From the NCBI GenBank assembly GCA_913056455.1, contig CAJXMJ010000006.1, positions 1 through 64,000 of the forward strand: a stretch of 64,000 nucleotides of DNA. The letters are read 5' to 3'. Origin of the DNA: an uncultured Fodinibius sp. (GTDB taxonomy: Bacteria; Bacteroidota; Rhodothermia; Balneolales; Balneolaceae). Position 1 is the first letter of the stretch. Each line of letters opens with the position of its first letter. The notes under the pieces were generated by a model. That model had not been told where the DNA came from, searched no databases, and saw only the letters and a list, made by a program, of their open reading frames with translations. Both the position numbers and the translations under genes were made by a program. Below are positions 41,349 through 50,723 of the stretch, piece by piece.

Positions 41349-42128
41349 TTATACCTCCAGCGGGTTGGCATCGGACTTCTGAACCACGTAGGTCTCTGCA
41401 AGGAAGCTTACTTTGGCCTGCTGCGCTCCTTTGTTAGAGGCATACACTTGAAACGGCATGTTGGAGCCAATGATAAAGGGGACGTTAGCATAGAACTGGC
41501 CGAACTCGTCGTTAATCTGCTCCAAATACACCTCGTTGCGGATAGTCGTATTATAGACCTTCAGGCTGGCGGTGATATCGCCCGGTCGGTCGCTGCTCAT
41601 CGCCAGGCGTCGGGCTTCTACATCGATGCTTTTGGCTTTGACGCCCATATCGATATTGACTGCACCCGGGGCCAATGCGGCTTGCCCGTAGAGAAAGCGC
41701 GGTTGGGGCATCGGACTGTCAATGTCGGAGTAGATGTTGATCAGCTTGGTAAGGCTGTAATGATCGTAGCCTACCAGCTGGATGTTGACCGTCTGAGCTG
41801 CGTTGTGGGTATTGGTCAGCTCGAAGACCAAGCTGTTACTTTTTTGGATAATGAATGGGGCTAACAATCCATCAATGTGGCGGAACAGCTGATGAACAAC
41901 CGACAATTGCAGGTCGCGGAACAGGTACAAATCCTCGTTAAGTCGAGCGGAGACAAATACCTTGTTCATATCCAAGGCATAGGGCAATATCTTTCGGACG
42001 CCGAAACTTTCCCCGCCCATGCCATTCATCATCATGTGCCGGGTGCCACCGGCTGGGATTTCAATTGCTTTGGCCGGATTAAAAGGCGTAGATTCGGTTG
42101 GTGGAATAAAATTCTTTACAATTTTCAT
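41349..42128 (-). CDS. virus-like element: capsid-type protein with duplicated beta domain
   Basis: The 259-residue protein is almost wholly beta-strand. Two similar segments occur: APFIIQKSNSLVFELTN...QLVGY in the first half and VPFIIGSNMPFQVYASN...AETYV in the second. PFII-(x)SN followed by a hydrophobic strand and Asn/Gln turn is typical of jelly-roll capsid subunits of tailless phages. Tandem domains in one chain, next to a 206-residue capsid candidate, suggest a two-capsid-protein arrangement as in P23-77 or SSIP-1-type viruses. Structural comparison has not been done. Confidence 0.6.
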   Translation of the reverse strand: MKIVKNFIPPTESTPFNPAKAIEIPAGGTRHMMMNGMGGESFGVRKILPYALDMNKVFVSARLNEDLYLFRDLQLSVVHQLFRHIDGLLAPFIIQKSNSLVFELTNTHNAAQTVNIQLVGYDHYSLTKLINIYSDIDSPMPQPRFLYGQAALAPGAVNIDMGVKAKSIDVEARRLAMSSDRPGDITASLKVYNTTIRNEVYLEQINDEFGQFYANVPFIIGSNMPFQVYASNKGAQQAKVSFLAETYVVQKSDANPLEV

Positions 42129-42153
42129 TTATGGTCAGCTAGGAGTTAGGGCA

Positions 42154-42190
42154 ATAAAAAAGCCGGCAACGACCCGATGGCCGCTGCCGG
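42154..42190 (-). terminator. terminator after the 206-residue capsid candidate
   Basis: On the minus strand CCGGCAGCGGCC pairs with the GGTCGTTGCCGG side and runs into TTTTTTATT. It lies 10 bases after the stop of the 42200-42820 gene and before the next structural gene. A partial terminator here would raise the relative dose of the upstream protein. Confidence 0.8.
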
Positions 42191-42199
42191 ATAGAGGGA

Positions 42200-42820
42200 T
42201 TATTTTTCGGGCTTCATTTCAGCCACGACAATGCTTGCGCGCAGGTACAGCAGGCCTTGGCCAGAAGTCGTCCAGTTTTCGTCACTGGGGAACACCGAGG
42301 AATCCTCGAAGTGAACCGAGAGAGACAAGGTTTGATTGACCGCCAGATCGAAGGGATCGGCCAAGCGGTACTCGTCTGCTGAACGAAGGGCTGCGATACG
42401 TTTGAAGACCACCGGGGCATCTACGGTATTCGCCGTGCCGGCTACCAACTGCACGTCCGTGCCGGAGAAGTTGGAATGCTTGGAGATGGGCACGCGCAGG
42501 AACTCCTTGTTGTCATTATCGGCCTGTAAAATGACGCCAGCATCTTTTAGCGAGTTGACGATCCCGCGGGCATCGATGCCGTTGGTCTCATCGTCCTCGA
42601 TGAATTGCTTGGTCACCTCGAAGGAAAGCGCGAGGATGCGTCGCTTGAGTTCGCCCGGGAAGGGATTGCCTACGTAATTATTGCGGGTGATTTTCCGCGT
42701 CGAGTTAGGAGGAAAGAAGTTAACGACAGCGCCGTTTTGGGTGACTTGCTGGGTATCAAAATAGGTTTTGATGCGCGCGCTGGCGGGGACAATAGCTTTT
42801 TTAGAAATTTGGTTACTCAT
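42200..42820 (-). CDS. virus-like element: probable major capsid protein (206 aa, jelly-roll-like)
   Basis: The protein is beta-rich with no membrane helix or signal peptide. The C-terminal part, YRLADPFDLAVNQTLSLSVHFEDSSVF then GLLYLRASIVVAEM, has the PF.L..NQT.S..V.F pattern common in single-jelly-roll capsid subunits. The segment before it (RRILALSFEVTKQFIEDDE) is a likely helical insertion. A terminator directly after this gene fits high expression. It could instead be a second capsid-type protein or penton. Confidence 0.6.
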   Translation of the reverse strand: MSNQISKKAIVPASARIKTYFDTQQVTQNGAVVNFFPPNSTRKITRNNYVGNPFPGELKRRILALSFEVTKQFIEDDETNGIDARGIVNSLKDAGVILQADNDNKEFLRVPISKHSNFSGTDVQLVAGTANTVDAPVVFKRIAALRSADEYRLADPFDLAVNQTLSLSVHFEDSSVFPSDENWTTSGQGLLYLRASIVVAEMKPEK

Positions 42821-42928
42821 AGTTCGTTATTAGTTAAAAGGGTTATAAGTGGGGCCGTTGTGGCCTACTGCTTGTTCCCGCAGGCAGTCCCTGAACAGTA
42901 AGAGCTATGAGAAAAAATGGGTTGCCGA

Positions 42929-43450
42929 TTACACCTCCACGGTATCTTCAAATACAGTTTCGATTTGAGCGACGTGGCCGGTTTCTTTGGGGAGGGGGAT
43001 CGGTGGCGCTGGTTGTGGCGCTAAGTTCTCCTCATCCCATAGGTATTCGCTGCCTTCCATCAGGCCTTGGGAGGGCGTCCAGTCGGGCATGACGAACTTG
43101 ATCAGTTCCATTACGCCTTGCACGCCGAGCCCCATGGCCAGACCGCGAAGGTGTTTGTTTTTGGTGAACATGGTAAAGGCCATGCCAAGGGTGAGCGGGA
43201 GGCCAACGCGGGCCGCTTGCTGGACGGTAGCCGAGCTTCCGCCAAGGATAGCGGGTACGGCCAGCCCGTTAAGCTGCGCACCAATTGCCTGGCCGCCCAC
43301 AATGTATCCGGCAGTGATAAGCTGCTGCTTAAATTCGCTTACCGCTTTTTCGGTAGTTGTTTGTTTTGCCATAGTTGCAGGTTTAGGGGTTGTTGGGTTT
43401 TCGATTATATCCAAGTGAGTTGGATTTTTTGCAAATATTCGTTGGGTCAT
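42929..43450 (-). CDS. virus-like element: hydrophobic protein (173 aa)
   Basis: The middle contains two or three amphipathic-to-hydrophobic stretches (VGGQAIGAQLNGLAVPAILGG, GLPLTLGMAFTMFTK, MGLGVQGVMELIKFV). The N-terminus carries AKNP and IENP sequences like the RENP motif in the two large proteins. The C-terminus is acidic and proline-rich. It may be a virion membrane protein. An internal ATG at 43369 is the alternative start. No family is recognised. Confidence 0.65.
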   Translation of the reverse strand: MTQRIFAKNPTHLDIIENPTTPKPATMAKQTTTEKAVSEFKQQLITAGYIVGGQAIGAQLNGLAVPAILGGSSATVQQAARVGLPLTLGMAFTMFTKNKHLRGLAMGLGVQGVMELIKFVMPDWTPSQGLMEGSEYLWDEENLAPQPAPPIPLPKETGHVAQIETVFEDTVEV

Positions 43451-43468
43451 AGGTTGGTTCGATAAGGG

Positions 43469-46400
43469 TTAATTAAGGATGCCTCGGCCGTCAATATTCA
43501 GGTTAGTGATGATATACACGTCTCCATACCGGAATATGGGACGCTTCCCATCGTCGAAATAGTGGTAGTACTGGTGGTTTTCGCCCTTCTCGTCGCCAGG
43601 GTATATCACCTTATCGCTGTCGTACATAATGCGTTCGGCGTGACCGACCGCCGTTAATTCGGCACCGGAGGGCGGAAACAGCTCGTAGTCGTATTCGTCC
43701 GGCGGGAAATGGTGGAACTCCTGGTACATCTGCTCGGCATCCCCGTTGTCAAAGGCTCCTTTTAGGAGCTTCATTCGCTGGGTTGGAAAGGCAAACAGCG
43801 TTGTTCCCTCGGCGTCGATAATCATCGCCATGTCTTGGTCCTCCGCAGCGATGCGCTGCATAAATCCTTTGGTGTCGATAAACTCTAGTTCACCGACGCT
43901 GCCAGCGTATACCAGCGGGTCACTAAACAAGGTTCTCAGAGGCATGGGGAGAGATTTCGTTGTCTGTTTACCAGACCGATTCGGGCGTATCTTCTTATCT
44001 GATGAACTATCGCGATAAATACCAACCTCACGCACCCGAACAGTTCCTGTTACGCCATAAGTGGGCGCAATGCGGTTGAGTTCTTCGTACAATTCAGACC
44101 GGTCAGAAAATTTGGTTTTGACCAGCTCATTGACCACATCTTGCAATTTGGTGACAGTATCCTGGTTGGAAGTGAGATCCAATTGAGCCTGTTCCAATTC
44201 TTTTTGGGTTTGCTGGTGGGTGGCCTCCAGCTCTCGAAGCGTTTTCTTCGATCGGTCCAGTTCGGAGGTGATTTGCTCGATACGGGCCGGGGCGGACTGT
44301 TGCCATCCTTTTTCGAGGGCTAAGAAGAGACCCGCCAGTTTGTGTTTAATGATGGGCAGCCAGCGCTCGGTGTTGTACATGCCCAGCTGTTGCTTGATTT
44401 GATCAAAGGTAATTTCAGTGCCATCGCCGTTTGTTTTGGCTTTCTCTTCTTCAATATCAATTTCGTAATGGCTGTAAAAGTCAGACTCATCCGCAATAAT
44501 ATTGCCCTTGTTTCCCGCCAGACTTCGGCCCGATTGGACCGGCTCGTCCATACTCCAGCCGAATACCTCATACAGTTGGTCACCGGCCATCTGTTTTATG
44601 GAGCTCCATTTGATCTTGTTGTAGAAGCTTCGATTAGGTGCGTTCGGGTCAGGAATGAGGTTAAACAGCACCCGTCCGTTCGCGTTATTTTTCGGTACTT
44701 CGAGGGCAAGATCGTGGCGGAATCGGGGAATGCGCTTGCCGTCCGAGGAGAGGTTGTTTTCGATGGTACCAATCTCTCCGCTGTAATCCAGCCAGCCGAT
44801 GCGAATGAGTCCTTGGTCAAGGGCGTGTTGGGGTGATTTCGGCAACTCTGAATTAATAAGGGATTGCTCCCGCTGGATTGCCGATTCCATTCGCTCGGAG
44901 CGTTTAGTTACATCCTGACTTGCTTGGGACAGTGAAGATTCCAAGCGTTGGGTCTCGCTGAGCAAGGACTCAATACGACTTTTCAGGACCTTCGTTTGGG
45001 CCTTGGACTGGAAAAACTCTTTGACGCGGGGATCGGAGTTGGTGGCGGCCACCATTTGCTCATATTCCAGGGATTCCCCGTCCGAGTCAGCGGCGGTCTC
45101 CCGTCCGTCGCCAAAGAACAGCTCATCAATCCAGCTTTGCTTCTTGCTGACCAGCTCCAGGCGGTACTGATCAAACGAATCCTTCATCAGGTAAAAGTGG
45201 ATATTCACTTTTCTGTGTTGGTTGCCCTGGCGGAGCCCGCGCCCGTTGCGCTGCTGAATCTGTGAGGGCGTGTAGGGCACGTCCATGTGATGTAGGTCAG
45301 TGGTCCATTTTTGCAGGTTCATGCCTTCGGCAATGGATTGGTTGCCAATCAGAACGCGGTACTTGCCAATGTTGAAATCGTCCTGCACCTCTTTTTTGAG
45401 GGCTTCTTTATCATCGGAGGAAGAGACAAAATAGTCGTCTCCTTTAGAATTAGTACCAATAATCGACCCGTTAATAATGGCGATTTCTTTGGCCGGAATA
45501 CCGGCTTCGGCCAGTTCCTGCTTTATCAGTTGATGATAGCTCCCGCCTTTTTGGCCTTCCACGGAGATCCAGTCGCAGAAGATAATTTGGTTGCGGAATA
45601 CGGGAGCATCTGGATTTTCTCGGGTCTCATACAGGGCCTCTACGATCATCACCGCCCCATCGAAGGTTTCTTCCATAGAGTCTGATCCATCGGAGAGCTT
45701 TTCCCGCTGCTTATCGATTTTATTCAATAGGAATTGTTTGCCTACAGGAACGGCGTGGAGGTCACCCTCGGTAGCTTCGATTTCACGGGCTACTTCTTCG
45801 AAGTATCTCAGAGATTTTAACTCCTTAATAAGTTTGTGGCGGGACTGACCATTATATGGGTTCGGATTTTCTCGCATATGACGAGTACCTTTGGAGAAGA
45901 AGTCTCCATAGATGCTTTCCGGAACTGGAGCAGGGTTGGGATTTTCGCGGTAGGCGTAACTTTCGGCTACGTTATCGACCAGGGCGCCCAGCTTCAGGAA
46001 TTTCCCATCTACGCCTGCAAAACTGTGGTCATAGACGCGGAGATCCGTAGCTATCTTGCTACCGTCCCCGGTAATAACCAGGAAGTTGTCTTTGGTCTGG
46101 CACCCGCGCTGGCGCATACAGTCCAAGATGTTATCGGCCCGGAGAATGATATCGTCGAATAACAATTTGTGAATTTCGCTGGGTTCAATAACCTGCTGCT
46201 TTGTCGCGGCTTCGGGGCGCTTGAATTTCGGTTTTAGCGCTTGGGGATTGCCTTGGTTATCGGTTACTACATTTCCGGACTCATCTTTGAGCTGGTCTGG
46301 AAACTTCTCGTAGAATCCCACCAGCTGATCATAGCTTTTGATGTCCATAACCTCGTCGATAATCGCCCGCATTTCGGGGAGGTTGTAGTAGCCGGCTACC

Positions 46401-49400
46401 ACACGTTCGGTCCGGTATTCGCCGTTGGTCTTTTTGACGATCTTTTCTTCCTCGCGGACAAACTGATTGATAAAGTTGTCCAGGTTGGCAATCTGGTATT
46501 TTTCGAGCAGATCCGGGGCGCAGAGGTTGAGCATGTGCCACACCTCCACCGGGGAATTCACGACCGGCGTAGCAGTCAAAACAAAGACGTTTTTAAAACC
46601 TATTTTCGAAAACAGCCACTTGGTTTTTTGGAGGGCATTTTCTGCGCGCTGAGACGGTTTGTTTGCCGCAATGCCAAGTTTAGTGGCTTTGGCGCTGCCA
46701 AGGGCATTTTTGTAGAAGTGGGCTTCGTCAAAGAACAGAGCGTCCACGCCGAGTTCATCAAAAAAGATATCGGTGTCTAGTCGTTTAGCAGTTGCTACAT
46801 TTCGAAGCTTGGCCTCCCATTCTTCTTTCATCTTCTCCAGTCGCGTGACCATCGACTTTTTGGCCGTCGAGCTGAGGGCATCATCTTCTTCGATGAGCTC
46901 GTCGAAGCTATCAATCATTTGATCGAAGTACTCAACGCGCTCTGAGTACATCTGCTGCTGCACCGCTGGGGACAACGGCAGGCTCTTGAACGCATGGTCA
47001 GCAATAAAGATCGCATCCCAGTTGTAGAGCTGAGCCATGGTGAGCTCTTTGTGGCGCTCGGAGCCCGTCATTTTCATATTGAGGATTTTGGCTTCCGGGA
47101 ACAGCATGGCGTATTCCTCGACCCACTTTTCCTGGACTTTCCCGGGCACCACAAACATGGGCTTGTTGCAGGCTCCCTGTTGCAGCAGGACTTGGGAGGT
47201 AATAATGGAGGAGAGCGTTTTCCCGGCGCCCACGTCGTGGCAGTTGGCCCCGCGCCCGTTCCAAACTAGTTTCTCGGCGACCGCGCGGTTGTGTTTGTAC
47301 ACCGCAAAGTCTTTGACGCCGTAGAAGGTATCGGACATGCCCCGAACGCGGAGGGTGGCCCCATCGAATTGGGGATTGATGTGGGCATTATATTCGTGGT
47401 TATAGGCCTCTTCGATCAGTTCGCGAATCTCCGTGGAAGCCTTGGTACGTACCCATTGGTTGAACTTTTGTGGCACGCGCGTGAGCATCTGGTCGTTATG
47501 GGTCCGTTGTTTGGCGCGGGAACGCTCGATCAAAGCTGTAAGGCCTTTTTCTTCGGCTCGTTTGAGCGTCATATTCGGGAGCACGTTGTAGTCCTCATCG
47601 TAGAAGACCAGCGGGAAACTGGAATCCTGAATGTAATTATTGATGATCTTGCTGAACGGCGTCTCGCCCCAACCCTGGTTCCAGTCATCGGCCGTTTCTT
47701 CTCCATTTTTAATATACCGCCCGCCTTTGCGAAGTTTCATATAGAAGCGGTTACCGAGATCGGCTTTATCCTTGACGAGGCCGATATGTACATCCCGATA
47801 GCCCAGCTCGTCTTTTATCCACTGGGTAAGGACTTTTGTGGGCAAGTAGGTAAAAATGTGGCGGGGAACCACGGTGATGCTGTAGGCATCAATCCATTCG
47901 GGAAGGACTGCCTTCAGGGCTTCGGTATTTTTCTCCAGTTGATTGTCTTCGGCTATTTCCAGCTTGCGGCGGACATTACCGGCCAGGTATTGATAGCGAA
48001 ACTCGTAGTTATTGGACTCTGGGTTATAGAAGAAATCCGGGTGCTGCTTAATAGCTTGAAGAAGTTCGGCTCGACTGGCGGTTCCGCCCTTATAGGTAGA
48101 CCCGTAGAAATCAAGCGTGAGCTCTTCGCCGATGGAGCGGCCGTACATGGCAATTTCGGCCAGATCATCGGAGTCGGAGACCGCAGGCACGTAATTGCGG
48201 TTGAATAGGGAATCCGCATCGATGATGTCAGCGTAAACCAGGTCTCTGCTGATGGGATTGCGCTTCACAAAGGTCGTAAGCTTATACAACCGGTTGTCGT
48301 AACGGAATATCTCGCGGATATCCTCGTCTTCATCGGGAATGCCGTAGGCATTGATATGGTTTTCGAGTAGCTCCTTAAACTCCCCGCGGAGTGGCTCTTT
48401 TTGCTCGGTGCCACGGGCCAGCGCCGTCACGAAATCATCGTATTTGTCTAGCATCTGGCAGGCGGAGCTTATCTTGGCGCGAAGCCCTTCACCCGTTTTA
48501 CCCGATCCACCTACGGTAATAGGTTTGAAGTAGTGGCGCTGTTTTTCGTAGAAGGTTTCCTCGTGCCAGACAATATTCCCGGCGTGATAATCGCGGGTCG
48601 TCTCCAGGCGCACGCCCTCATCGGGGATCCTGTAGAACGGCATCTTTCCCGGAAGCGGGTACGGGAAGCGAAGATCATCTCCAAGTACCTTGCCGGTCAT
48701 GGCCTGATCTACTTGACCTTTTACGCCCATGCGGGTCAGAAACTGCATGTCGTGTCCCTGAATATGCTCACCTAATACTTGTTGGGGGTATTTCTGATAA
48801 TAGGGATTGTAGTAGGCCCCGTAAGACTGGTCCTTATATTCGGTGATACTTACCGTGAGATCCTCATAGGCAAACAGCTGGTTTAATTCACTGTTTACGT
48901 CAGGATGGGTTTCGCCGTCAACATCGGGGTATTTCTGAAACAGGATGAGATCCGTCGTGACCAGCGTATCGGCATTGTCCTTGAATGCGGTCGAGGGCAA
49001 CCGGTAAGCACCCACAAACCGGGCGCGCTGGACCATCGCCTGGCGGATGGCCGGATCCTTCTTGTCCATGGTACCGACCGAAGTAATCACGGCTAAAAAT
49101 CCGCCGGGCTGAAGGGCATCCAGGGATTTTAGGATAAAGTAGTCGTGGATGCGGGGATTCAGGGAAGCCAGCGGGTCGCGCTGGGTGTGAATTTTGATAT
49201 CCCCAAAAGGGACATTGCCTATGGCGCCGGTCAGATTATATAGCGACAGGTCGGTCTGGGCAAAGTTTTCGTGGCGGACCAGCTGGCTCGGGTACAACAG
49301 CCCCGCAATGCGAGAGCTCACTGCAGACCGTTCAACCATCAGCATGCGATAAGCATCACGGTTGGGAAGAAAGCCTGCAAAATTGCCGACGCCTGCCCCG

Positions 49401-50719
49401 GGTTCTAAAATGTTGCCACCATCCACGCCCATGGCTCCGAGTTTATCCCAGATGAGTTTCACCAACGGGTAGGAGGTGTAATGTTCGTTGAGCAGGCCAC
49501 GCTCGGTTCCGGTTGCGTCTTCGCCATATCCGAGCCCACCGGCACCGGTGTATTGTCGGAGTAGATCCAGGTCCGATTCGGTAATCGCCCGGTCCTCTTT
49601 TTCCAAAACGGCTAGCGCCGCCTCGTTGGCTTTCCGGCGCTGGGGCTTCGACAGTTTGATAGGCTGAAAATTCTTCAGATCGAGGCCAGAAAAATGGCTT
49701 TCAAATTCGGCTTCTCCCGCGCGATCTATAGAAGGTTGGTATGCTTGATCGTCTTCTTTTTCAGGGGTTTTCGTGTCCTGTTGGGCCGCCGAGAAAACTT
49801 GGTCAAAATCGACGCCGATTACTTTTCCATGACCACGAAATAGCTCCAAGGCTTGCTCGCGATGTTCGTTGGGAAACCTGTCGAGGGAAAAGGCGAGGGC
49901 CAGTTTCTTTACGGTTTCGGTGAATGACTCTTGGAGCTGTTGCAGCTGGCTCGAAGGATTCTCGCGGGTCGTCAATTCGCTGGTTAGTGTTTCTGGATTT
50001 CCAAGGAGGGAGTCAATAGTACTGGCTGCCTGCTCATCACCTTGATCAGCTTGCCAGGCCAGGTTGGTAAGCTGATGCATTCGATTAGTGTTAAGCTGTC
50101 CTTTCTTGTACGGCGTGTGAGCGGCTTTTGCTATTTGTGCCATCCGCTGGGTCTTCACCTGAATCTCAACCGGAATATCACCAGCGGTGCCAGCCATCAC
50201 GATAAAGTGATGCGCTCGGTAGCCACCGACCGGTTCGGCGTATTTGTCTTCATGTTCAAATACTTCTCCGATTGCTCCTGATACAATTTGTTTTACCACC
50301 TGGTTCAGCTCGGTTTGACCAGACAGTACGATCATGCATCCGGCCATATCGGTCAGCCCCTGGGTGTAGCTCTCACCAGCATTAGTCTGCTTGATATCAG
50401 CCTTAATGCGTTTTCGACGCAATTTGTTGATGACCGAGTAGGGAGACTTTACGCGGCCCTTGACCGTAGCTTTTGGTTGCAGGGTTTTGAGCTTGCTGGT
50501 TACCTCGTCCAAGGCCTGCTGGTAGTCGCCTCGAAGGTCGATCAGCTGTTTGATTTCGTCGGTGAGTTTGGTCTCTTCGACGGTATCGATGTCGCCAGCC
50601 CGTTGTGGGTTGGGATCGTCGGCATTCGGGATCCCGTCTCCATCGAAATCGCCGAAGATTCCGGGATAGTCCTCGGTTGTAATGTCTTCAAAAGGAGTAA
50701 CAGTAGGATTGTCTCGCAT
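43469..50719 (-). CDS. virus-like element: giant polyvalent protein (RelA/SpoT-like + adenine methylase-like + SNF2 helicase)
   Basis: The 2416-residue protein starts MRDNP and then has a calcium-binding-type repeat FGDFDGDGIPNADDPNP. Residues 45-215 match a RelA/SpoT synthetase domain: GRVKSPYSVINK, LTDMAG, GGYRAHH (Tyr of the GYQSIHT site) and PVEIQVKT (Glu). Residues 385-600 hold a methylase with SAM motif ILEPGAGVGNF (about 440) and NVPFG (about 503) in place of NPPY. Residues 1150-1880 hold an SNF2-type helicase: DVGAGKT (about 1165), FFDEAH (about 1330), LTATP and QQRNGRGLRQG (about 1826). Coiled coils lie near 1905-1960 and 2135-2190. It resembles polyvalent proteins that phages inject to protect and establish their DNA. 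It starts 4 bases after the ATPase gene. Confidence 0.88.
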   Translation of the reverse strand: MRDNPTVTPFEDITTEDYPGIFGDFDGDGIPNADDPNPQRAGDIDTVEETKLTDEIKQLIDLRGDYQQALDEVTSKLKTLQPKATVKGRVKSPYSVINKLRRKRIKADIKQTNAGESYTQGLTDMAGCMIVLSGQTELNQVVKQIVSGAIGEVFEHEDKYAEPVGGYRAHHFIVMAGTAGDIPVEIQVKTQRMAQIAKAAHTPYKKGQLNTNRMHQLTNLAWQADQGDEQAASTIDSLLGNPETLTSELTTRENPSSQLQQLQESFTETVKKLALAFSLDRFPNEHREQALELFRGHGKVIGVDFDQVFSAAQQDTKTPEKEDDQAYQPSIDRAGEAEFESHFSGLDLKNFQPIKLSKPQRRKANEAALAVLEKEDRAITESDLDLLRQYTGAGGLGYGEDATGTERGLLNEHYTSYPLVKLIWDKLGAMGVDGGNILEPGAGVGNFAGFLPNRDAYRMLMVERSAVSSRIAGLLYPSQLVRHENFAQTDLSLYNLTGAIGNVPFGDIKIHTQRDPLASLNPRIHDYFILKSLDALQPGGFLAVITSVGTMDKKDPAIRQAMVQRARFVGAYRLPSTAFKDNADTLVTTDLILFQKYPDVDGETHPDVNSELNQLFAYEDLTVSITEYKDQSYGAYYNPYYQKYPQQVLGEHIQGHDMQFLTRMGVKGQVDQAMTGKVLGDDLRFPYPLPGKMPFYRIPDEGVRLETTRDYHAGNIVWHEETFYEKQRHYFKPITVGGSGKTGEGLRAKISSACQMLDKYDDFVTALARGTEQKEPLRGEFKELLENHINAYGIPDEDEDIREIFRYDNRLYKLTTFVKRNPISRDLVYADIIDADSLFNRNYVPAVSDSDDLAEIAMYGRSIGEELTLDFYGSTYKGGTASRAELLQAIKQHPDFFYNPESNNYEFRYQYLAGNVRRKLEIAEDNQLEKNTEALKAVLPEWIDAYSITVVPRHIFTYLPTKVLTQWIKDELGYRDVHIGLVKDKADLGNRFYMKLRKGGRYIKNGEETADDWNQGWGETPFSKIINNYIQDSSFPLVFYDEDYNVLPNMTLKRAEEKGLTALIERSRAKQRTHNDQMLTRVPQKFNQWVRTKASTEIRELIEEAYNHEYNAHINPQFDGATLRVRGMSDTFYGVKDFAVYKHNRAVAEKLVWNGRGANCHDVGAGKTLSSIITSQVLLQQGACNKPMFVVPGKVQEKWVEEYAMLFPEAKILNMKMTGSERHKELTMAQLYNWDAIFIADHAFKSLPLSPAVQQQMYSERVEYFDQMIDSFDELIEEDDALSSTAKKSMVTRLEKMKEEWEAKLRNVATAKRLDTDIFFDELGVDALFFDEAHFYKNALGSAKATKLGIAANKPSQRAENALQKTKWLFSKIGFKNVFVLTATPVVNSPVEVWHMLNLCAPDLLEKYQIANLDNFINQFVREEEKIVKKTNGEYRTERVVAGYYNLPEMRAIIDEVMDIKSYDQLVGFYEKFPDQLKDESGNVVTDNQGNPQALKPKFKRPEAATKQQVIEPSEIHKLLFDDIILRADNILDCMRQRGCQTKDNFLVITGDGSKIATDLRVYDHSFAGVDGKFLKLGALVDNVAESYAYRENPNPAPVPESIYGDFFSKGTRHMRENPNPYNGQSRHKLIKELKSLRYFEEVAREIEATEGDLHAVPVGKQFLLNKIDKQREKLSDGSDSMEETFDGAVMIVEALYETRENPDAPVFRNQIIFCDWISVEGQKGGSYHQLIKQELAEAGIPAKEIAIINGSIIGTNSKGDDYFVSSSDDKEALKKEVQDDFNIGKYRVLIGNQSIAEGMNLQKWTTDLHHMDVPYTPSQIQQRNGRGLRQGNQHRKVNIHFYLMKDSFDQYRLELVSKKQSWIDELFFGDGRETAADSDGESLEYEQMVAATNSDPRVKEFFQSKAQTKVLKSRIESLLSETQRLESSLSQASQDVTKRSERMESAIQREQSLINSELPKSPQHALDQGLIRIGWLDYSGEIGTIENNLSSDGKRIPRFRHDLALEVPKNNANGRVLFNLIPDPNAPNRSFYNKIKWSSIKQMAGDQLYEVFGWSMDEPVQSGRSLAGNKGNIIADESDFYSHYEIDIEEEKAKTNGDGTEITFDQIKQQLGMYNTERWLPIIKHKLAGLFLALEKGWQQSAPARIEQITSELDRSKKTLRELEATHQQTQKELEQAQLDLTSNQDTVTKLQDVVNELVKTKFSDRSELYEELNRIAPTYGVTGTVRVREVGIYRDSSSDKKIRPNRSGKQTTKSLPMPLRTLFSDPLVYAGSVGELEFIDTKGFMQRIAAEDQDMAMIIDAEGTTLFAFPTQRMKLLKGAFDNGDAEQMYQEFHHFPPDEYDYELFPPSGAELTAVGHAERIMYDSDKVIYPGDEKGENHQYYHYFDDGKRPIFRYGDVYIITNLNIDGRGILN

Positions 50720-50723
50720 GGGG

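Noticed and set aside
47291-48208. 305-codon open frame on the plus strand
   Set aside because: It lies opposite the polyvalent protein gene, has no family signal and is explained by the codon pattern of the real gene.
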